Source: Pictodentalium vernedei
Taxonomy: Eukaryota > Mollusca > Scaphopoda > Dentaliida > Dentaliidae
NCBI GenBank assembly: GCA_031216915.1
Contig: CM062297.1
Location: 176,628,356-176,692,355, forward strand
Direction: 5' to 3'
DNA: 64,000 nucleotides
The translations under genes and the position numbers were made by a program. Positions 19,845 through 30,890 of the stretch are shown in pieces (position 1 is the stretch's first letter; every line of letters starts with the position of its first letter). A model generated the notes under the pieces. It saw only the letters and a program-made list of their open reading frames with translations. It ran no database searches and had not been told where the DNA came from.

Positions 19845-20207
19845 TCAAATTTCTGCATTGATTCTTCTTTTTCTTTTTTTTTTTCTTTTTCTCTGTGATG
19901 TGATACGTTCATGATAACATTTTTGTTTATCCGAATCATAATTATGAACGAATGTTGTGCATCTCTTGGTAACACTAGCATCATTACCATTCGCGTCAGA
20001 AGGTAGTGGTGACTGTGGAAAGCATCGTCTCATTCCCAACCGTATATCCCGCACTTTATCTATCTCTTTCCTTAGATATCCATCATTAGCGTCTAACCAT
20101 TTTTTTATTTCTTCGCTCTCTGGCTCGCGATGTTCGTCATTATCGTAAAATTGTTTTTCCACCTTTTCATCCAGGTGATAAATTTGTTTCTCCACCTCTT
20201 CACCCAT
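19845..20207 (-). CDS. Hypothetical basic protein
   Basis: 120 residues from an ATG just after a TATATATAT stretch (about 20,212-20,222). Contains a repeated motif (EEVEKQIYHLDE / EKVEKQFYDNDE), a charged helical middle and a Lys/Arg-rich C-terminus (QRKRKKKRKRR) that may bind DNA or direct nuclear entry. First minus-strand gene after the third hairpin. Not recognised; could be a core or regulatory protein. Confidence 0.5.
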   Translation of the reverse strand: MGEEVEKQIYHLDEKVEKQFYDNDEHREPESEEIKKWLDANDGYLRKEIDKVRDIRLGMRRCFPQSPLPSDANGNDASVTKRCTTFVHNYDSDKQKCYHERITSQRKRKKKRKRRINAEI

Positions 20208-20270
20208 TTTAAATATATATATTCTTTTATACTTTCTATGATTTTATATATTTTATATAATTTTTATATT

Positions 20271-20882
20271 TTATAATAACATATTCAAAATCGGTATGTT
20301 CTTAAATGGCGAATTGTCACCGAGCAACAAACTTTTGCCGAGTCGCTTGACGTTCCGTTCACTCTTCAGAAAGAGACCGTTTCCTCTCAGAGAGTTGCCA
20401 CCTCTAACGGGTTCTAGATACAATCCTTTACCACTATCGTCTACGTGAATGCGACACACGGCTCCTCCTTTCTTCAAAAACAGTCCGCTGCCACCCATTA
20501 ATTTCTCAACTCCCGAACTAGCGAGTCCTGTGAGAGCTCCCACGCCGAGAGTCTTTCCGAGAAAGGGTAGCACCTTTGCAGCGAAGGGTAATGCTTTTGC
20601 GGCGATTCCTGCCAATAGCGGTAGGAAACCGCCTTTCATTCTCAAATTGTATCTCAATTGAGCGGGACTCAATCTCACCGCCAACCCTCTTCCATCACGA
20701 ATCGCTTTCTCCATTCTTTTGCTTTGACTTCTGGTCCAGGCGATAGAATCCTGTCCGCCTCTCGTCAGATCTTCGTGAGTGAATTTGAATCTCACCACCT
20801 CGCCTCGAGTTGTTAAAGCTCTCTTAAGTTTCTTCTTCTGTCCTGCGGATATGTTCACGTTTTTAACCACGTATTGTGTCAT
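20271..20882 (-). CDS. pX-like virion core protein
   Basis: 203 residues. Basic N-terminal third (KKKLKRAL, SQSKRMEK), then RMKGGFLPLLAG at 82-93 opening a long hydrophobic Ala/Gly/Leu stretch (84-122), then Gly-rich repeats of GLFLKK / GLYLEP / GLFLKS. The GGFLPLLAG motif with a hydrophobic tail is reminiscent of the adenovirus core protein X precursor, and such proteins are reported in adintovirus-like elements. Probably a DNA-condensing or membrane-active virion component, cleaved by the protease. Same strand and cluster as penton and ATPase. Intact. Confidence 0.7.
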   Translation of the reverse strand: MTQYVVKNVNISAGQKKKLKRALTTRGEVVRFKFTHEDLTRGGQDSIAWTRSQSKRMEKAIRDGRGLAVRLSPAQLRYNLRMKGGFLPLLAGIAAKALPFAAKVLPFLGKTLGVGALTGLASSGVEKLMGGSGLFLKKGGAVCRIHVDDSGKGLYLEPVRGGNSLRGNGLFLKSERNVKRLGKSLLLGDNSPFKNIPILNMLL

Positions 20883-21037
20883 AATTCTGTTTTGTTTGTT
20901 TTTTTTAAATATATTTTACTTCAATTGTTTCTTGTTTAATAATTATATTAAAATAATTTTGTAAAAAAAAATTAATATTACCGTTTATTTTATTTTTGTT
21001 ATCTATATATATATAATTTTTTTTTTTTTTTTGCTTT
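20883..21037 (-). promoter_or_regulatory. Spacer and promoter of pX-like gene
   Basis: A/T-rich, with TATATATATATAATTTTTTT at about 21,004-21,024 lying upstream of the pX-like ATG and downstream of the penton stop. Confidence 0.4.
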
Positions 21038-21792
21038 TTATATTTCTCTTATGTGAAATCGTATCGTCACTCTCTCTCCGCGAAGATCTAACAGTTCACC
21101 ATTTTGATCCGTCAACGTGGTTTTGAGACTATACAACGTGTCTAAAATCACTGGTAGATAAACTAAATGTTGAGGTCGCTCCACGATCTTATAACCCGGC
21201 GACACGTTTGGAAAGAAGGAATAGATCATCGGCTGAGCGCTACCATTCACGTAGCTTCCGGCAATCACGTCCACGTTCACCAGAATGCTATTGACAGCGA
21301 GAATGTCGACCGTATTTTCAGATGCCGCGTGGCCTCGATACATCTTTCGATCGAATCCCAACATCTTGCCTATAGAATCGTCCGTGTTGAAATCCACACA
21401 AAAATTATCTTCCAAATCCAACATCGTCTGTAATGTATTAGGATTGGGAGCGAGTCTGATCTTGTTGCTTCCCTTTCCATCCGTCTTCATTCGCATCTGA
21501 ATGTAATGGTTCAAATCATCTATGTCGTAACTTCCTTTGGGAATTCGAATCTCCAACCAATCCACTCCGTCGGAATACTTGAACGAGTTATTCTTTTCGG
21601 TGACGTTGGGAAAGGAATAATAAGTCTCCAGATTCACCAACGCCATCTCGTAACTTTTCTCTCTGTTCAATTCGATGGAAGGTTCGAATTTCGTAGCGAA
21701 TCGAGTCGAATCGCCACTCACCACGATTTGAATGGATTGTTTCCAGCCGTATTATCGGCTATCCGTTCTAACAATTCTACATGTTGGAACAT
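21038..21792 (-). pseudogene. Penton / minor capsid protein, shifted near its start
   Basis: The body (about 21,751-21,038) encodes GDSTRF, YEMALVNLETYYSFPNV, IPKGSYDIDDLNHYI, KMLGFDRKMY and the end VTIRFHIREI, a pattern typical of Polinton minor capsid (penton-like, single jelly-roll) proteins that form the vertices. The best start is the ATG at 21,792-21,790 (MFQHVELLERI), but that frame ends in TGA after about 24 codons, while the body frame has no ATG. One base appears missing near 21,740-21,750. A GTG start at 21,724 is possible but unlikely in an animal element. Adjacent to the ATPase, as in many Polintons. Confidence 0.75.
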
Positions 21793-21828
21793 TATATCTT
21801 AATTTTATTTTTTTTTTTTTATTCAAAA

Positions 21829-22695
21829 CTAATTATTTGAAGATTTATTTATTTTTCTAATTTTTTTTTTTATTTTTTCACGCTCTATCTTATTATTATT
21901 ATCGTCACCATCGGGAACATAAAACTTATCGAATCCGCACCGATATTTTCCACGATTAAATTCGCTCGTCAAATCGATCACAACGAAATTGTAAAGTCCA
22001 CCATCCCAAACCCTCTTGCAGAATCTCCTGAATTCGACAGCTCTCATGTCGTTCGTGACGTGATCGCCGTAGATGTGATTGAGATTCTTGAGATCTTGGC
22101 GAAAGAGACACAGAAAATTAGCGTTCTCCCTTATCGTCTGTCTGGGCAATCGAAAATAATTCTGCGACAGGTAGAAACAGTCCACGTTGCTGTGTCGACC
22201 CCTAACGTAATACAATTCGCATCGGTTCTGTCTCTCCAAAAGCAGATCGTCGAAAATCATGAGATTCTTATCTTCCGATTTCAGTTCCCTAGGATCCGGA
22301 GCGTCGCTAGCGTTCTCGTAAAATCGACACTCAACGTTCGAAGATGCATTTCTCTTCGTCAGCTCCGTCGTCGCGCCGTCCAAAATGATCGAGAGCGGAG
22401 CTTCGCTCTTGTCGAATTCCTCCCTGCTGTCAAAGATTCTGGCTATGACGTGCTTGGGCAATCTGCGATCCATGCACTCTCGAAGCAATCTGTATTCGGG
22501 TTGAAACAAGCTCTTGCCAAACACGAACAATCTGTCGTAATCCAACCAGTCGGGTCGGGACAACAGATTCATCAACAGATTGGTCTTTCCACAATTCGAT
22601 TTTCCCACTATCAAACCTCTTATGCTCTTGGGAAAGTACTCGTTATTCGACCTCTTGGTCACGGCGTCGTTCCAAGACATATCTTTAATGTTCAT
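21829..22695 (-). CDS. A32-type genome-packaging ATPase
   Basis: 288 residues, intact. Walker A GKSNCGKTN (31-39), Walker B LMIFDD (145-150), and a downstream polar motif SQNYFRLP (177-184) match the FtsK/HerA-superfamily packaging ATPases of Polintons and nucleocytoplasmic viruses. It would pump the linear genome into the preformed capsid. The basic C-terminus (KIEREKIKKKIRK) may contact DNA. It lies between penton and the Ala/Lys-rich protein on the minus strand. Confidence 0.93.
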   Translation of the reverse strand: MNIKDMSWNDAVTKRSNNEYFPKSIRGLIVGKSNCGKTNLLMNLLSRPDWLDYDRLFVFGKSLFQPEYRLLRECMDRRLPKHVIARIFDSREEFDKSEAPLSIILDGATTELTKRNASSNVECRFYENASDAPDPRELKSEDKNLMIFDDLLLERQNRCELYYVRGRHSNVDCFYLSQNYFRLPRQTIRENANFLCLFRQDLKNLNHIYGDHVTNDMRAVEFRRFCKRVWDGGLYNFVVIDLTSEFNRGKYRCGFDKFYVPDGDDNNNKIEREKIKKKIRKINKSSNN

Positions 22696-22810
22696 CTTTT
22701 TTTTGTTTTATTTTTTTTATTTGTCTGTTATTTTAGATTCTTTTCAAACACAAATTTTTTTTTATGTTTTTCAAACTCTGTTTTTAATGTTGGTATTATT
22801 ATTATTTTGT

Positions 22811-23191
22811 TTATATCGCACCGTCGCGAGTTCTCTTCAATCCGGATCCACTCGTCATTTTAGCTAAATCTTGTATGGGCACCACGTCATCCTTAAAATC
22901 TTTCCAACTTTTCGGCATTCGCTCTAACGCAGCTCGCTTCGCCGGCGGACTGATCAACTTGTCGATCAACGCGTCGGCTGCCCTCTTGCCAGCCACAGAA
23001 GCTATCCTACCACTGGCTTCGGAAGCGGCTTTCTTACCAGCATCCAAAGCGGTCTTCTTACCGACCTCAAACGCGGTCAATGCGAGTTTTCTACCCGAAT
23101 TGCTCGTGAACGCTCGCATTATAGAATCGACGATGCCAGAACCGCCTTGAACGTAAGTCCTGACGTATCCCCTGTTCTTTATCACCAACAT
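22811..23191 (-). CDS. Ala/Lys-rich putative virion protein
   Basis: 126 residues: start MLVIKNRGYVRTYVQGGSG, a long Ala/Lys helix (GKKTALDAGKKAASEASGR), then PPAKRAALERMPKSW and a C-terminal GLKRTR. Amphipathic, basic and rich in GG sites that an adenain-type protease could cut. Similar small proteins occur near the ATPase in cnidarian Polinton-type elements, by recollection. A role in the core or in membrane lysis is a guess. Confidence 0.6.
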   Translation of the reverse strand: MLVIKNRGYVRTYVQGGSGIVDSIMRAFTSNSGRKLALTAFEVGKKTALDAGKKAASEASGRIASVAGKRAADALIDKLISPPAKRAALERMPKSWKDFKDDVVPIQDLAKMTSGSGLKRTRDGAI

Positions 23192-23360
23192 ATTTTATTT
23201 TTTTTATGATATATTTTGTGTTTTTTTTTTTTTCACTGGTAAATCGTTTTGTCGTTTTAAATACTTTTATTATTCTAGTGTAAGAATTTACTGTTTTATT
23301 TTTTGTTTGTTTGTTTTGTTTGTTTGTTTCTCTCTCTCTCTACTTATTATTATATTCACA

Positions 23361-24270
23361 TCAATCCTTCAATTCGTTCATCAGCCTTTTATACTGGTTT
23401 TTATTCAAAACCTTCTGTCTCAACAATTCGTCAGATATGGCAACTATTTGATTATCTAATCCCGTGTTACCAGCCCGTCTGCTCCCCATCAACAAACTCA
23501 ATCTCTGAGACAGAGCGTCGGGATCGCTCGGAAGAAAAGTAGTGGTTTTCACCCCTTTGCCAGTCACCGATTCGACGAACTTCTTGTTCATCTCCCATAT
23601 GGGTTTCACTATATTCTTCCACTTGTAACCTCTGTTGGATTTGGGCCTCCTCTTACTAGCATCGTTATTCACATTCATGGCGTGAGTTTGAACTAGAATG
23701 TCACCGTAATTGTCGAAATCCTGTTGCATGTAATCTCCGGGCTTATCGTAAAGGAGCAATCCACGCAGTCCGTCAGTCAATTCGTATATGTTCGAACCAA
23801 CGATCAATTCATCATCACCAATTTCTACTTCTGTGTCTCCAATAAAAGTATTATTGTCAGAATCCTTATAAAATCCGTACAACAGATCTCTCTTACCGCC
23901 ATCATCAGATGATGCGACGCTATCAGTGGTGATAGTCGAAGCTGTATCTGTGTCAGTCTCGCTCTCTGTTTAAATTTCCCGGGGGAATGTAATCCGGTGT
24001 AGATTGAACGGAATACTGATTTCCAAAACTAGGAGGCAACGAACCCATTCTCAAAGAACTCTCCTTTATGGGTTTCAATTCTTCGACTATCTCCTTCCTG
24101 CTTTGCTCTTGACCCTCTGTCACGGGTTTAAATATTTTTGTAGCTTCGCGTGTGAGTTCCATCTCACCGAGACGTCTGCTCCTATCAGCTGCCTGAATCG
24201 CCTTCTTAGCACTTAAATACTCGGCTAAAATTCGATCTCGGCGTCTTGGATCCATCTGGAAAAACGTCAT
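23361..24270 (-). pseudogene. Hypothetical virion-cluster protein, one frameshift
   Basis: Two open blocks form one gene. Block 1 (24,270-23,953) starts MTFFQMDPRRRDRILAEYLS, contains IFKPVTEGQEQ and IVEELKPIKES, and ends at TGA. Block 2 (about 23,970-23,361) continues in another frame with a Ser/Thr/Asp-rich linker, YGFYKDSDNNTFIGDTEV, KWKNIVKPIWE, FLPSDPDALSQRLSLL and the end DELLRQKVLNKNQYKRLM. A one-base shift near 23,965 separates them. The arrangement matches a long hypothetical gene common in Polinton-type elements (from memory). No enzymatic motif visible. Confidence 0.6.
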
Positions 24271-24760
24271 CTTTCGTTTTAATTGTTTTTATTTATTTTT
24301 CAAAATTAAATGTTTAATTATATTTTTTATATTTTATGTTTTAAGTATTAAAATCTCTTTCCGTCTTAATATAATATCTGAAAAAAATCACATCTCAAAC
24401 TCGCTGTGTTAATTGAAGTTAAAAAAAAATATGTTTTTAAACAGTACATGTCAAACCAGTTTCTAATGTAACGCATTTTGACAGCGGTGTTTACATTTTG
24501 TCAAAAGATTTCATTCATTCACACATCAATTCATCGAGTGTCAAATTAAGAGAAAATCCTTTTTTGATGGCTGTTAAACAGTTTTAACACACACACAATG
24601 GAAAACTGATTTAACAAATCTCTCTCTCCGATTGCTATCGTGAATATATTAAAAAATTTACCACTCGAATCCTAACTGAGCGGAAAATGCGTTTTAAACA
24701 TTCTAATAAGTGTCTTTCTTGACTTTTATTCAAGGAACGCTTAACAGTCAACCTCATTTC
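24271..24760. other. A/T-rich end region of the viral element
   Basis: No gene. The first 60 bases are A/T-rich with TATATTTTTTATATTTTATG, suitable as promoter for the gene at 24,270. Further on are short inverted repeats (GTTAAACAGTTTTAAC at about 24,572-24,587). I cannot locate a terminal inverted repeat or target duplication, because the other end of the element is outside the window. Confidence 0.4.
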
Positions 24761-26001
24761 TCATAGTGGTGGAAATTCATCAAAAAAGCCCAAAACTCAT
24801 TTTTTATCCATCCCATCGCCGGAAAACATCAATGTCTATAATACAGACTATATATTCACAATCGACTCTGTTTGAACAAAACACCTCAATTACGATAACG
24901 TGTGTTAGTTTTGCTTACTTCAGGAAAGACGTGACTGGGTTTGCAAATTTCCAAACACACAGACACTCTTCATTCAGATCGAGTTTTTATTACGAGATTC
25001 GATCGCTCGATCAGCTGAATGGTTTTTTTTTGAGAATTTTCTCATAGTGGTGGAAATTCACCAAAAAAGCCCAAAACTCAATTTTTATCCATCCCATCAC
25101 CGGAAAACATCAATGTCTATAATACAGACTATATATTCACAGTCGACTCTGTTTGAACAAAACACCTCAATTACGATAACGTGTGTTAGTTTTGCTTACT
25201 TCAGGAAAGACGTGACTGGGTTTGCAAATTTCCAAACACACAGACACTCTTCGTTCAGATCGAGTTTTTATTACGAGATTCGATCGCTCGATCAGCTGAA
25301 TGGTTTTTTTTGAGAATTTTCTCATAGTGGAGGAATTCTGCAAAAAAACCCAAAACTCAATTTTTATCCATCCCATCACCGGAAAACATCAATGTCTATA
25401 ATACAGGCTATATTCACAATCGATTCTGTTTGAACAAAACACCTCAATTACGATAACGTGTGTTAGTTGCTTACTTTCAGAAAAGACGTGACTGGGTTTG
25501 CAAATTTCCAAACACACAGACACTCTTCGTTCAGATCGAGTTTTTATTACGAGATTCGATCGCTCGATCAGCTGAGTGGTTTTTCTTTTTGAGAATTTTC
25601 TCATAGTGGAGGAAATTCACCAAAAAACCCCAAAACTCAATTTTTATCCATCCCATCACCGGAAAACATCAATGTCTATAATACAGACTATATATTCACA
25701 ATCGACTCTGTTTGAACAAAACACCTCAATTACGATAACGTGTGTTAGTTTGCTTACTTCAGGAAAGACGTGACTGGGTTTGCAAATTTCCAAACACACA
25801 GACACTCTTCGTTCAGATCGAGTTTTTATTACGAGATTCGATCGCTCGATCAGCTGAGTGTTTTTTTTTGAGAATTTTCTCATAGTGGTGGAAATTCATC
25901 AAAAAAGCCCAAAACTCAATTTTTATCCATCCCATCACCAGAAAACATCAATGTCTATAATACAGACTATATATTCACAATCGACTCTGTTTGAACAAAA
26001 A
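24761..26001. repeat. Satellite array, ~280-bp unit, 4.4 copies
   Basis: Units begin TCATAGTGG at 24,761, 25,042, 25,322, 25,601 and 25,880 (periods 281, 280, 279, 279). They are very similar, with small indels and point changes. The fifth unit is cut at about 26,001. The open frames seen in each unit arise because the period is near a multiple of three. It abuts the viral element; it may be a subterminal tandem repeat of the element or host satellite. Confidence 0.95.
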
Positions 26002-26005
26002 AACC

Positions 26006-26205
26006 TCGCCACTGCCTCAAAAACGAGGGAGAGTTTCTGGACCATCTGTACCAACGCAATTGCCGATTCTAGACCACTGGTCTAGAACTGCAAAAGCTGT
26101 TTTTTGATAATCACCCAAATCTTTTTGTCTTCGCTCGCGTTCGCCGACGATGGATTGGTGGGTCTGATCTGCGATGCGAACGTAGACCAAAAAATCATGT
26201 ACACG
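26006..26205 (+). pseudogene. Fragment of major capsid-like gene
   Basis: 26,008-26,062 nearly matches the left-copy capsid gene (about 7,435-7,490, minus strand), encoding SKTRESFWTICTNAIA. Similarity at base level then stops. In the following frames RP, then FADD (about 26,140), then KIMY (about 26,195) occur in the same order as in the capsid gene, suggesting a diverged remnant, but this part is weak. Confidence 0.55.
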
Positions 26206-26215
26206 ATACAACTGA

Positions 26216-26398
26216 AGATGTACAACACACGCACACGATGCGTTCACCACGAGCGTTTCGGTGTTAAATCACACGCTTGTTCACACAAAAATGTACATGG
26301 GCCGATTCAAGACCAGTGTACAGTTTTGTGAACAAGCGTGTGATTTAAACACCGAATTCCACGTTGGTGAACGCATCGTGTGCGTATGTTGTACACGT
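26216..26398. repeat. Long inverted repeat
   Basis: The stretch at about 26,218-26,290 (ACACACGCACACGATGCGTT ...) pairs with about 26,325-26,395 read in reverse, arms near 70 bases with a loop of about 35. Includes AATCACACGCTTGTTCACA and its complement. Confidence 0.75.
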
Positions 26399-26518
26399 AC
26401 ATGTACAAGTGGTCGTGAATCGGCAATTTATACCTACTCACGTTGGTGAACGCATCGTGTGCGTATGTTGTACACGTACATGTACAAGTGGTCGTGTATC
26501 GGCAATTTATACCTACTA
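26361..26518. repeat. 79-bp direct tandem duplication
   Basis: ACGTTGGTGAACGCATCGTG starts at 26,361 and again at 26,440; the two units differ at only one or two bases and end TTTATACCTACT. The first unit is part of the right arm of the inverted repeat. Confidence 0.9.
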
Positions 26519-29280
26519 ATATCCGATTTGCAGGCTCCTATTCTCGTTGGACTCTTGGAATGGAGAATTTTGCTTCTTTTGGCATCGATTTTCAAAGTTT
26601 TGAAAACTGCTGCCAAAAGACGCAAGGTCCTTCACTCTAGAAGTCAAACAAATGAACTGTCTCACGGTCCGTAAAAGTTCTGGCCGCGGACTTTAGCCGC
26701 CACTGTAAATGATGCCGATATGCGAACTACAGCACTTTCAGCACTAAAATTGATAAATGTTCATAAAAGCGGAGGGCCAAAAAAGAATATTTTTTCAGAG
26801 CATTTTTTAACCTTCAAGTACACGAAAAAAACACGTCTCTGTTCGCTTGTTACCATTTTCGATCCTTCAATCGGTCTATCAGGACACGCAATTAACTGCT
26901 ATGATCTATATAGTACATTTCTTGGCGCACCAAAAAAAAGGAAACACCTGAAACCAACTGTATCCGGGATGTTGGCAATGGCCGACGTCCATATTCTTCT
27001 AACAAAATTTTGCCATATTAATCACACATCATGGGGTTGTCAGTAGTGTAGGCCAACGATGTAGGGACAGGGTTTTAATATAGGATTCCCCATGCTAAAA
27101 TTCTGCGATATTGATACTGTTTCTTACTACAGGAAATCCAATAGTAAAACTGGATAATTATGTATTCTAAAGTCGAATTTCTATGGGCAATTTTGCAAAA
27201 ATTCCAGTTCCCTAAATTCTCCGAATTTTGTGTTTATAATTACCCGATTTTACTGTGGGAATTCCTTTCTCGCCGTCCTCTACAACTGCCTTCGCATTAT
27301 ATTTGTATTAAGGTGCTCTGAAAAGTAACAACAAACGAATTTACTATGAAAATCCTTAGTCTAAAATTAAATAAAAATTAAATAAATATACAAAACGTAT
27401 ACACCAAAATGAGGATTGTTGTGTGGTGAATACGCGAAAATACTTTAGACTCACATAGTTGATGACATGCATGGTTGCTTGTTTAAATCTGCTACCGCAT
27501 TCGTTCCAGAACTGATAATAAAATCATATTTCCCGAGAACAGCTGGTGGCCAAATTTGCTTCAGATATTTAGTTAGGAAAAGCTAGCAAGCCAGTACAAA
27601 GCCACCTCATTTCAAAGTGCTGCGACAGAACTTCATACAGGAAAAATGACCGAAGTATTATGTCTAATTAAAAATCAGTTTTGGCAGCCCTACTACTGGA
27701 TTCCATGATCTCCTCTAGTTATCAGAGCCGTAGAACTTATTTTTTGTCTTGCTCAGTCGAGAGATAAGGGGTTGTGCATTAGCAGCTGTTCTGCTTGGGA
27801 ATTGGATCGATCGATTGACCATAAAGACTTATAGAAAAAAAATCCTGTAATGAAATATAACATTTGAGTACCAAAAAGTCAAGGCGTTGAAGGTATTGTT
27901 GTAATAAGACATCGGACTGTTCAGGAAATGTTAACGTTAACTAAATATTTACGTAGTGGTAGGTACTCTGGCGCCTCAGATTCAGTGGCTTCATAACTCC
28001 GCGTTGGCTGAACTGATCAGCAGCACCTCCGCTTTTCTGAATGACAACATAAGTCGTTGTCTATGACGTGCAGTGAACAGATATCTGAGAATGAGATTTT
28101 CAGAGGTAAGTAGTCTGTCAGGGATGACTCGTCCGCAATCAAGCTGAGGGAATGGTTGAGGAGGAAGTTAAGTGATAGTCACGTGACCCAGTGAGTTCAA
28201 TTTGGCTTGCCATGGTATTCCGCATAACCGGCCATGTTGTAAGGAACCTTCCATTGTAATACGTGGAGTCAGCGCGCACGATTATCGCGGGTTGTTAGGT
28301 GATACGTGTTTCCGTCGTCCATTTTGTATGCCGGAGGCCGCCATCTGGTTTCTATGGTAGCACGTGGTTGCTATGTGACCTACACCTCTTCCATAGGTCG
28401 GGGGCATGTTCGAAGGGTCGATTCAACGGGAGTAAAGCTAATTACCCAAATAGACTCGACAACCACCCAAAATTACCTAAACGGACTTGGTGAAACCCCC
28501 ATTTGGGGCTAATAATAGTAACACGTAGTGGTATAAGACACGTTCTATCAAACTGGAGTAGTTTTCTGATTCGGATTTTCCCCAAGGTCTCGGTTAAAAT
28601 TGCCACTAAATCCTCGGTTCTACCTATTAACGACGCTATTGTAGCTATTTTAACCATAGCAGTTACTGCAAAACTGGCTACTCTGGAGTACCCCTTGTTA
28701 GGCCCCCTGCCTTCGTCCAAGTCTTATTATCACCAGTCAGATTGCTTCATTTCCCGAATCTGTATCTACCCAAACAGAGTTATCTCCCTTGTGTATAACG
28801 AGGACATCTATGATTCCCAAACTCGAAAGATAATCGAGCAGGGATAAGTATTACTCAAACGACTCGAATAATATCGAGAAAATAAGCTATCGACTCGTGA
28901 CTCAACAAAATCGCTCAGACGACTTGAATCCCATCGAGCAAATGAACGACAGAGCTATTGCTCGAACAAGTGACTTCACATGCTATATGTAACATATGTG
29001 CTTGGTAACAAATGATTTACTCGGATTTAACCAACTAGATTTATTCACATACAAATACATCAAAACGCCATTTCAGGATAACCATGTGACTTCGATTGTT
29101 CTCGAATGTTCTACAGGAGAGGTAATGCACTCGTTCTTCAAGTACCGTTACATTATCTTAATTATGAAAGCATACCTAGAGTTATGTCCCTTGGACCATT
29201 TTTGAATATTAGTGTTAATACACTACACTATACGACTCATCTCGGTGTTTGAGGATACTTATGACATGGTGATTTACTAC

Positions 29281-29365
29281 CTGAGGATACCTTTTGATGA
29301 TACCTTTTGAGGATACCTTTTGGGGATTCCTTTTGAGGATTCCTTTTCAGGATATCTTTCGGAGA
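29281..29365. repeat. Short tandem of ~14 bp
   Basis: Repeats of GAGGATACCTTTTG with variants (GGGGATTCCTTTTG, GAGGATTCCTTTTC). A similar tract is at 32,968-33,045 in copy 2. Confidence 0.75.
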
Positions 29366-30385
29366 ATATCTATCTGAAGATTGTCACGGCTCCTAACCCT
29401 ATTCAGCACCTGGCTTCTGGATCACCCTACGCCTTCCATAGCTCCAAAGCCACCACTGCTGACTTGTTTATAGTCACCACCATCTGTCCTATGGTCAGTC
29501 TTTATTATATTCACCGTTAGTATAGTGATCTAGAGTTCTGACAGCCCCACAGTCCCGTGCCCTTACTGCTTTGTACCATTACTATTGGCTATCACTATTC
29601 TGTCCTGTGCTGAAGTGTCTCACCGTTACTGACTTGTGGTACTACGACGGCTCTTTGTACACTTCTGCCTCTAAGGGTCCCAGTTCATATCACCATGAAA
29701 GCTGCCTTCCACTACTAGAAGCAATCGAATACAGTCTGCAGTAGTGTACTGAGAGCAGTTGTGGCGCTTCGGGTTTCGAGTTTTACAAAACAAACCTATC
29801 AGCAGTTGCTTACCTTGATGTGCAGTGAACAGGTATCTGAGGATGAACTTCCCAGAGAAAGTCACTCGAAAGTCGCAAATTTTCTACACCACAGTGTCAT
29901 CGATGTGCGTGTGAAGTGTACAGGAAGATACACGCGGTACAGTCTGGTACACAGTGGTGTAGCTACAGGGAGGAGGGAGCTGGTGGCCTTGGACTCTCTA
30001 AAATTGTGGCTGCCCACTCCCAAACTTTGGGCCAATGCAACTTTCGCACGACATAGAACCCCAAAATGACCCTTAAAATGGGGGGCTGCACACATTACAA
30101 ATGCCTCAGCTTCGCTCTCAGAGTACTAAATTTTGCAAAATGTTCTCGGGGTGGGAGTGGAGGCTGGTCCTAACTAGGTCTCTCTACTCCCACTTCCCTT
30201 TAGCGATCGGAAGGGCATAGTTAGGACTAGGGGAGGCTAGCGGCATTTCAAATAACATTTTTGCCCCCGCCCCCTCAAACTTGCTGTTACAAAATCCTGG
30301 CTACGCTCCTGCTGAAACAGCACAAAAAACTATAACAGGACGAATACAACAAACAGGAAACACTCTTAAGAAAGGACGAGAGGCA

Positions 30386-30480
30386 TTAACCCTTTGAACG
30401 CCAGAAGAATCTTCCAAGCAATCAGAAGATTCCAATTTCATTTTTTGTGGGTAGACTAATTAATATTTTCAATGTGCAAT
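30386..30480. mobile_element. MITE family B, truncated copy
   Basis: TTAACCCTTTGAACGCCAG and the following inner sequence match the start of the MITEs at 37,439 and 47,356. The right part is lost before a poly-G tract at about 30,500. Confidence 0.6.
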
Positions 30481-30890
30481 CTGGGGGTGTGTATGTGGGG
30501 GGGGGGGGGATTTGATGTCTCCTACCGGATAAGATAAACATTCAGTTCCTAAAACAGTTCTTTCTGGTTTTCCAAATTCAGTAAGATTTAGTAACCTTGT
30601 AAATTTAATTTTCTTTCTTGTGAAACCTCTTTGGTTGTATATGTGCAATTGTCATGAATATCGTTTTCATAAAAATAATGTATTTTATAGGGAACAATAA
30701 ACTTATGAAAATTTATTTCCGCGATATTTCCTGCATATATTTGTTTATAAATATTCTATTGTTTAAATTTAATGGAGAATGCCAACGAGGCGGTATTCAG
30801 TAAAGTTGTCATGATAATGGCTTACCATGCAGCAACACTTATCGAAGACACAGACTATATGATTTAATTCGAGATTCTACTCGACCAAAC
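30481..30890. other. Noncoding spacer with poly-G tract
   Basis: Separates the two long repeat copies. Contains a run of about 12 G at about 30,500-30,511. No gene seen. Confidence 0.5.

Larger units (their letters stand above)
26519..30480 (+). repeat. Long interspersed repeat, copy 1 (~4 kb)
   Basis: Matches 30,891-33,275 and, after a gap, 36,637-37,500 in the same order and orientation (for example ATTCTCGTTGGACTCTTGGA, GGCGCCTCA...CAGTGGCTT, TGGCTATCACTATTCTG). 28,637-29,283 is absent from copy 2. No long coding frame survives and no terminal repeat is clear. Probably a decayed transposon or segmental duplication. Confidence 0.8.

Noticed and set aside
22060..22863. 267-residue plus-strand open frame
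   Set aside because: Antisense to the intact packaging ATPase gene, which has Walker motifs; a shadow.
24761..26001. CRISPR array
   Set aside because: The whole 280-bp unit is repeated without unique spacers, and the setting is eukaryotic.
24766..26085. Series of similar 65-93-residue open frames on both strands
   Set aside because: They repeat with the 280-bp satellite unit, whose length is near a multiple of three; no domain is visible.
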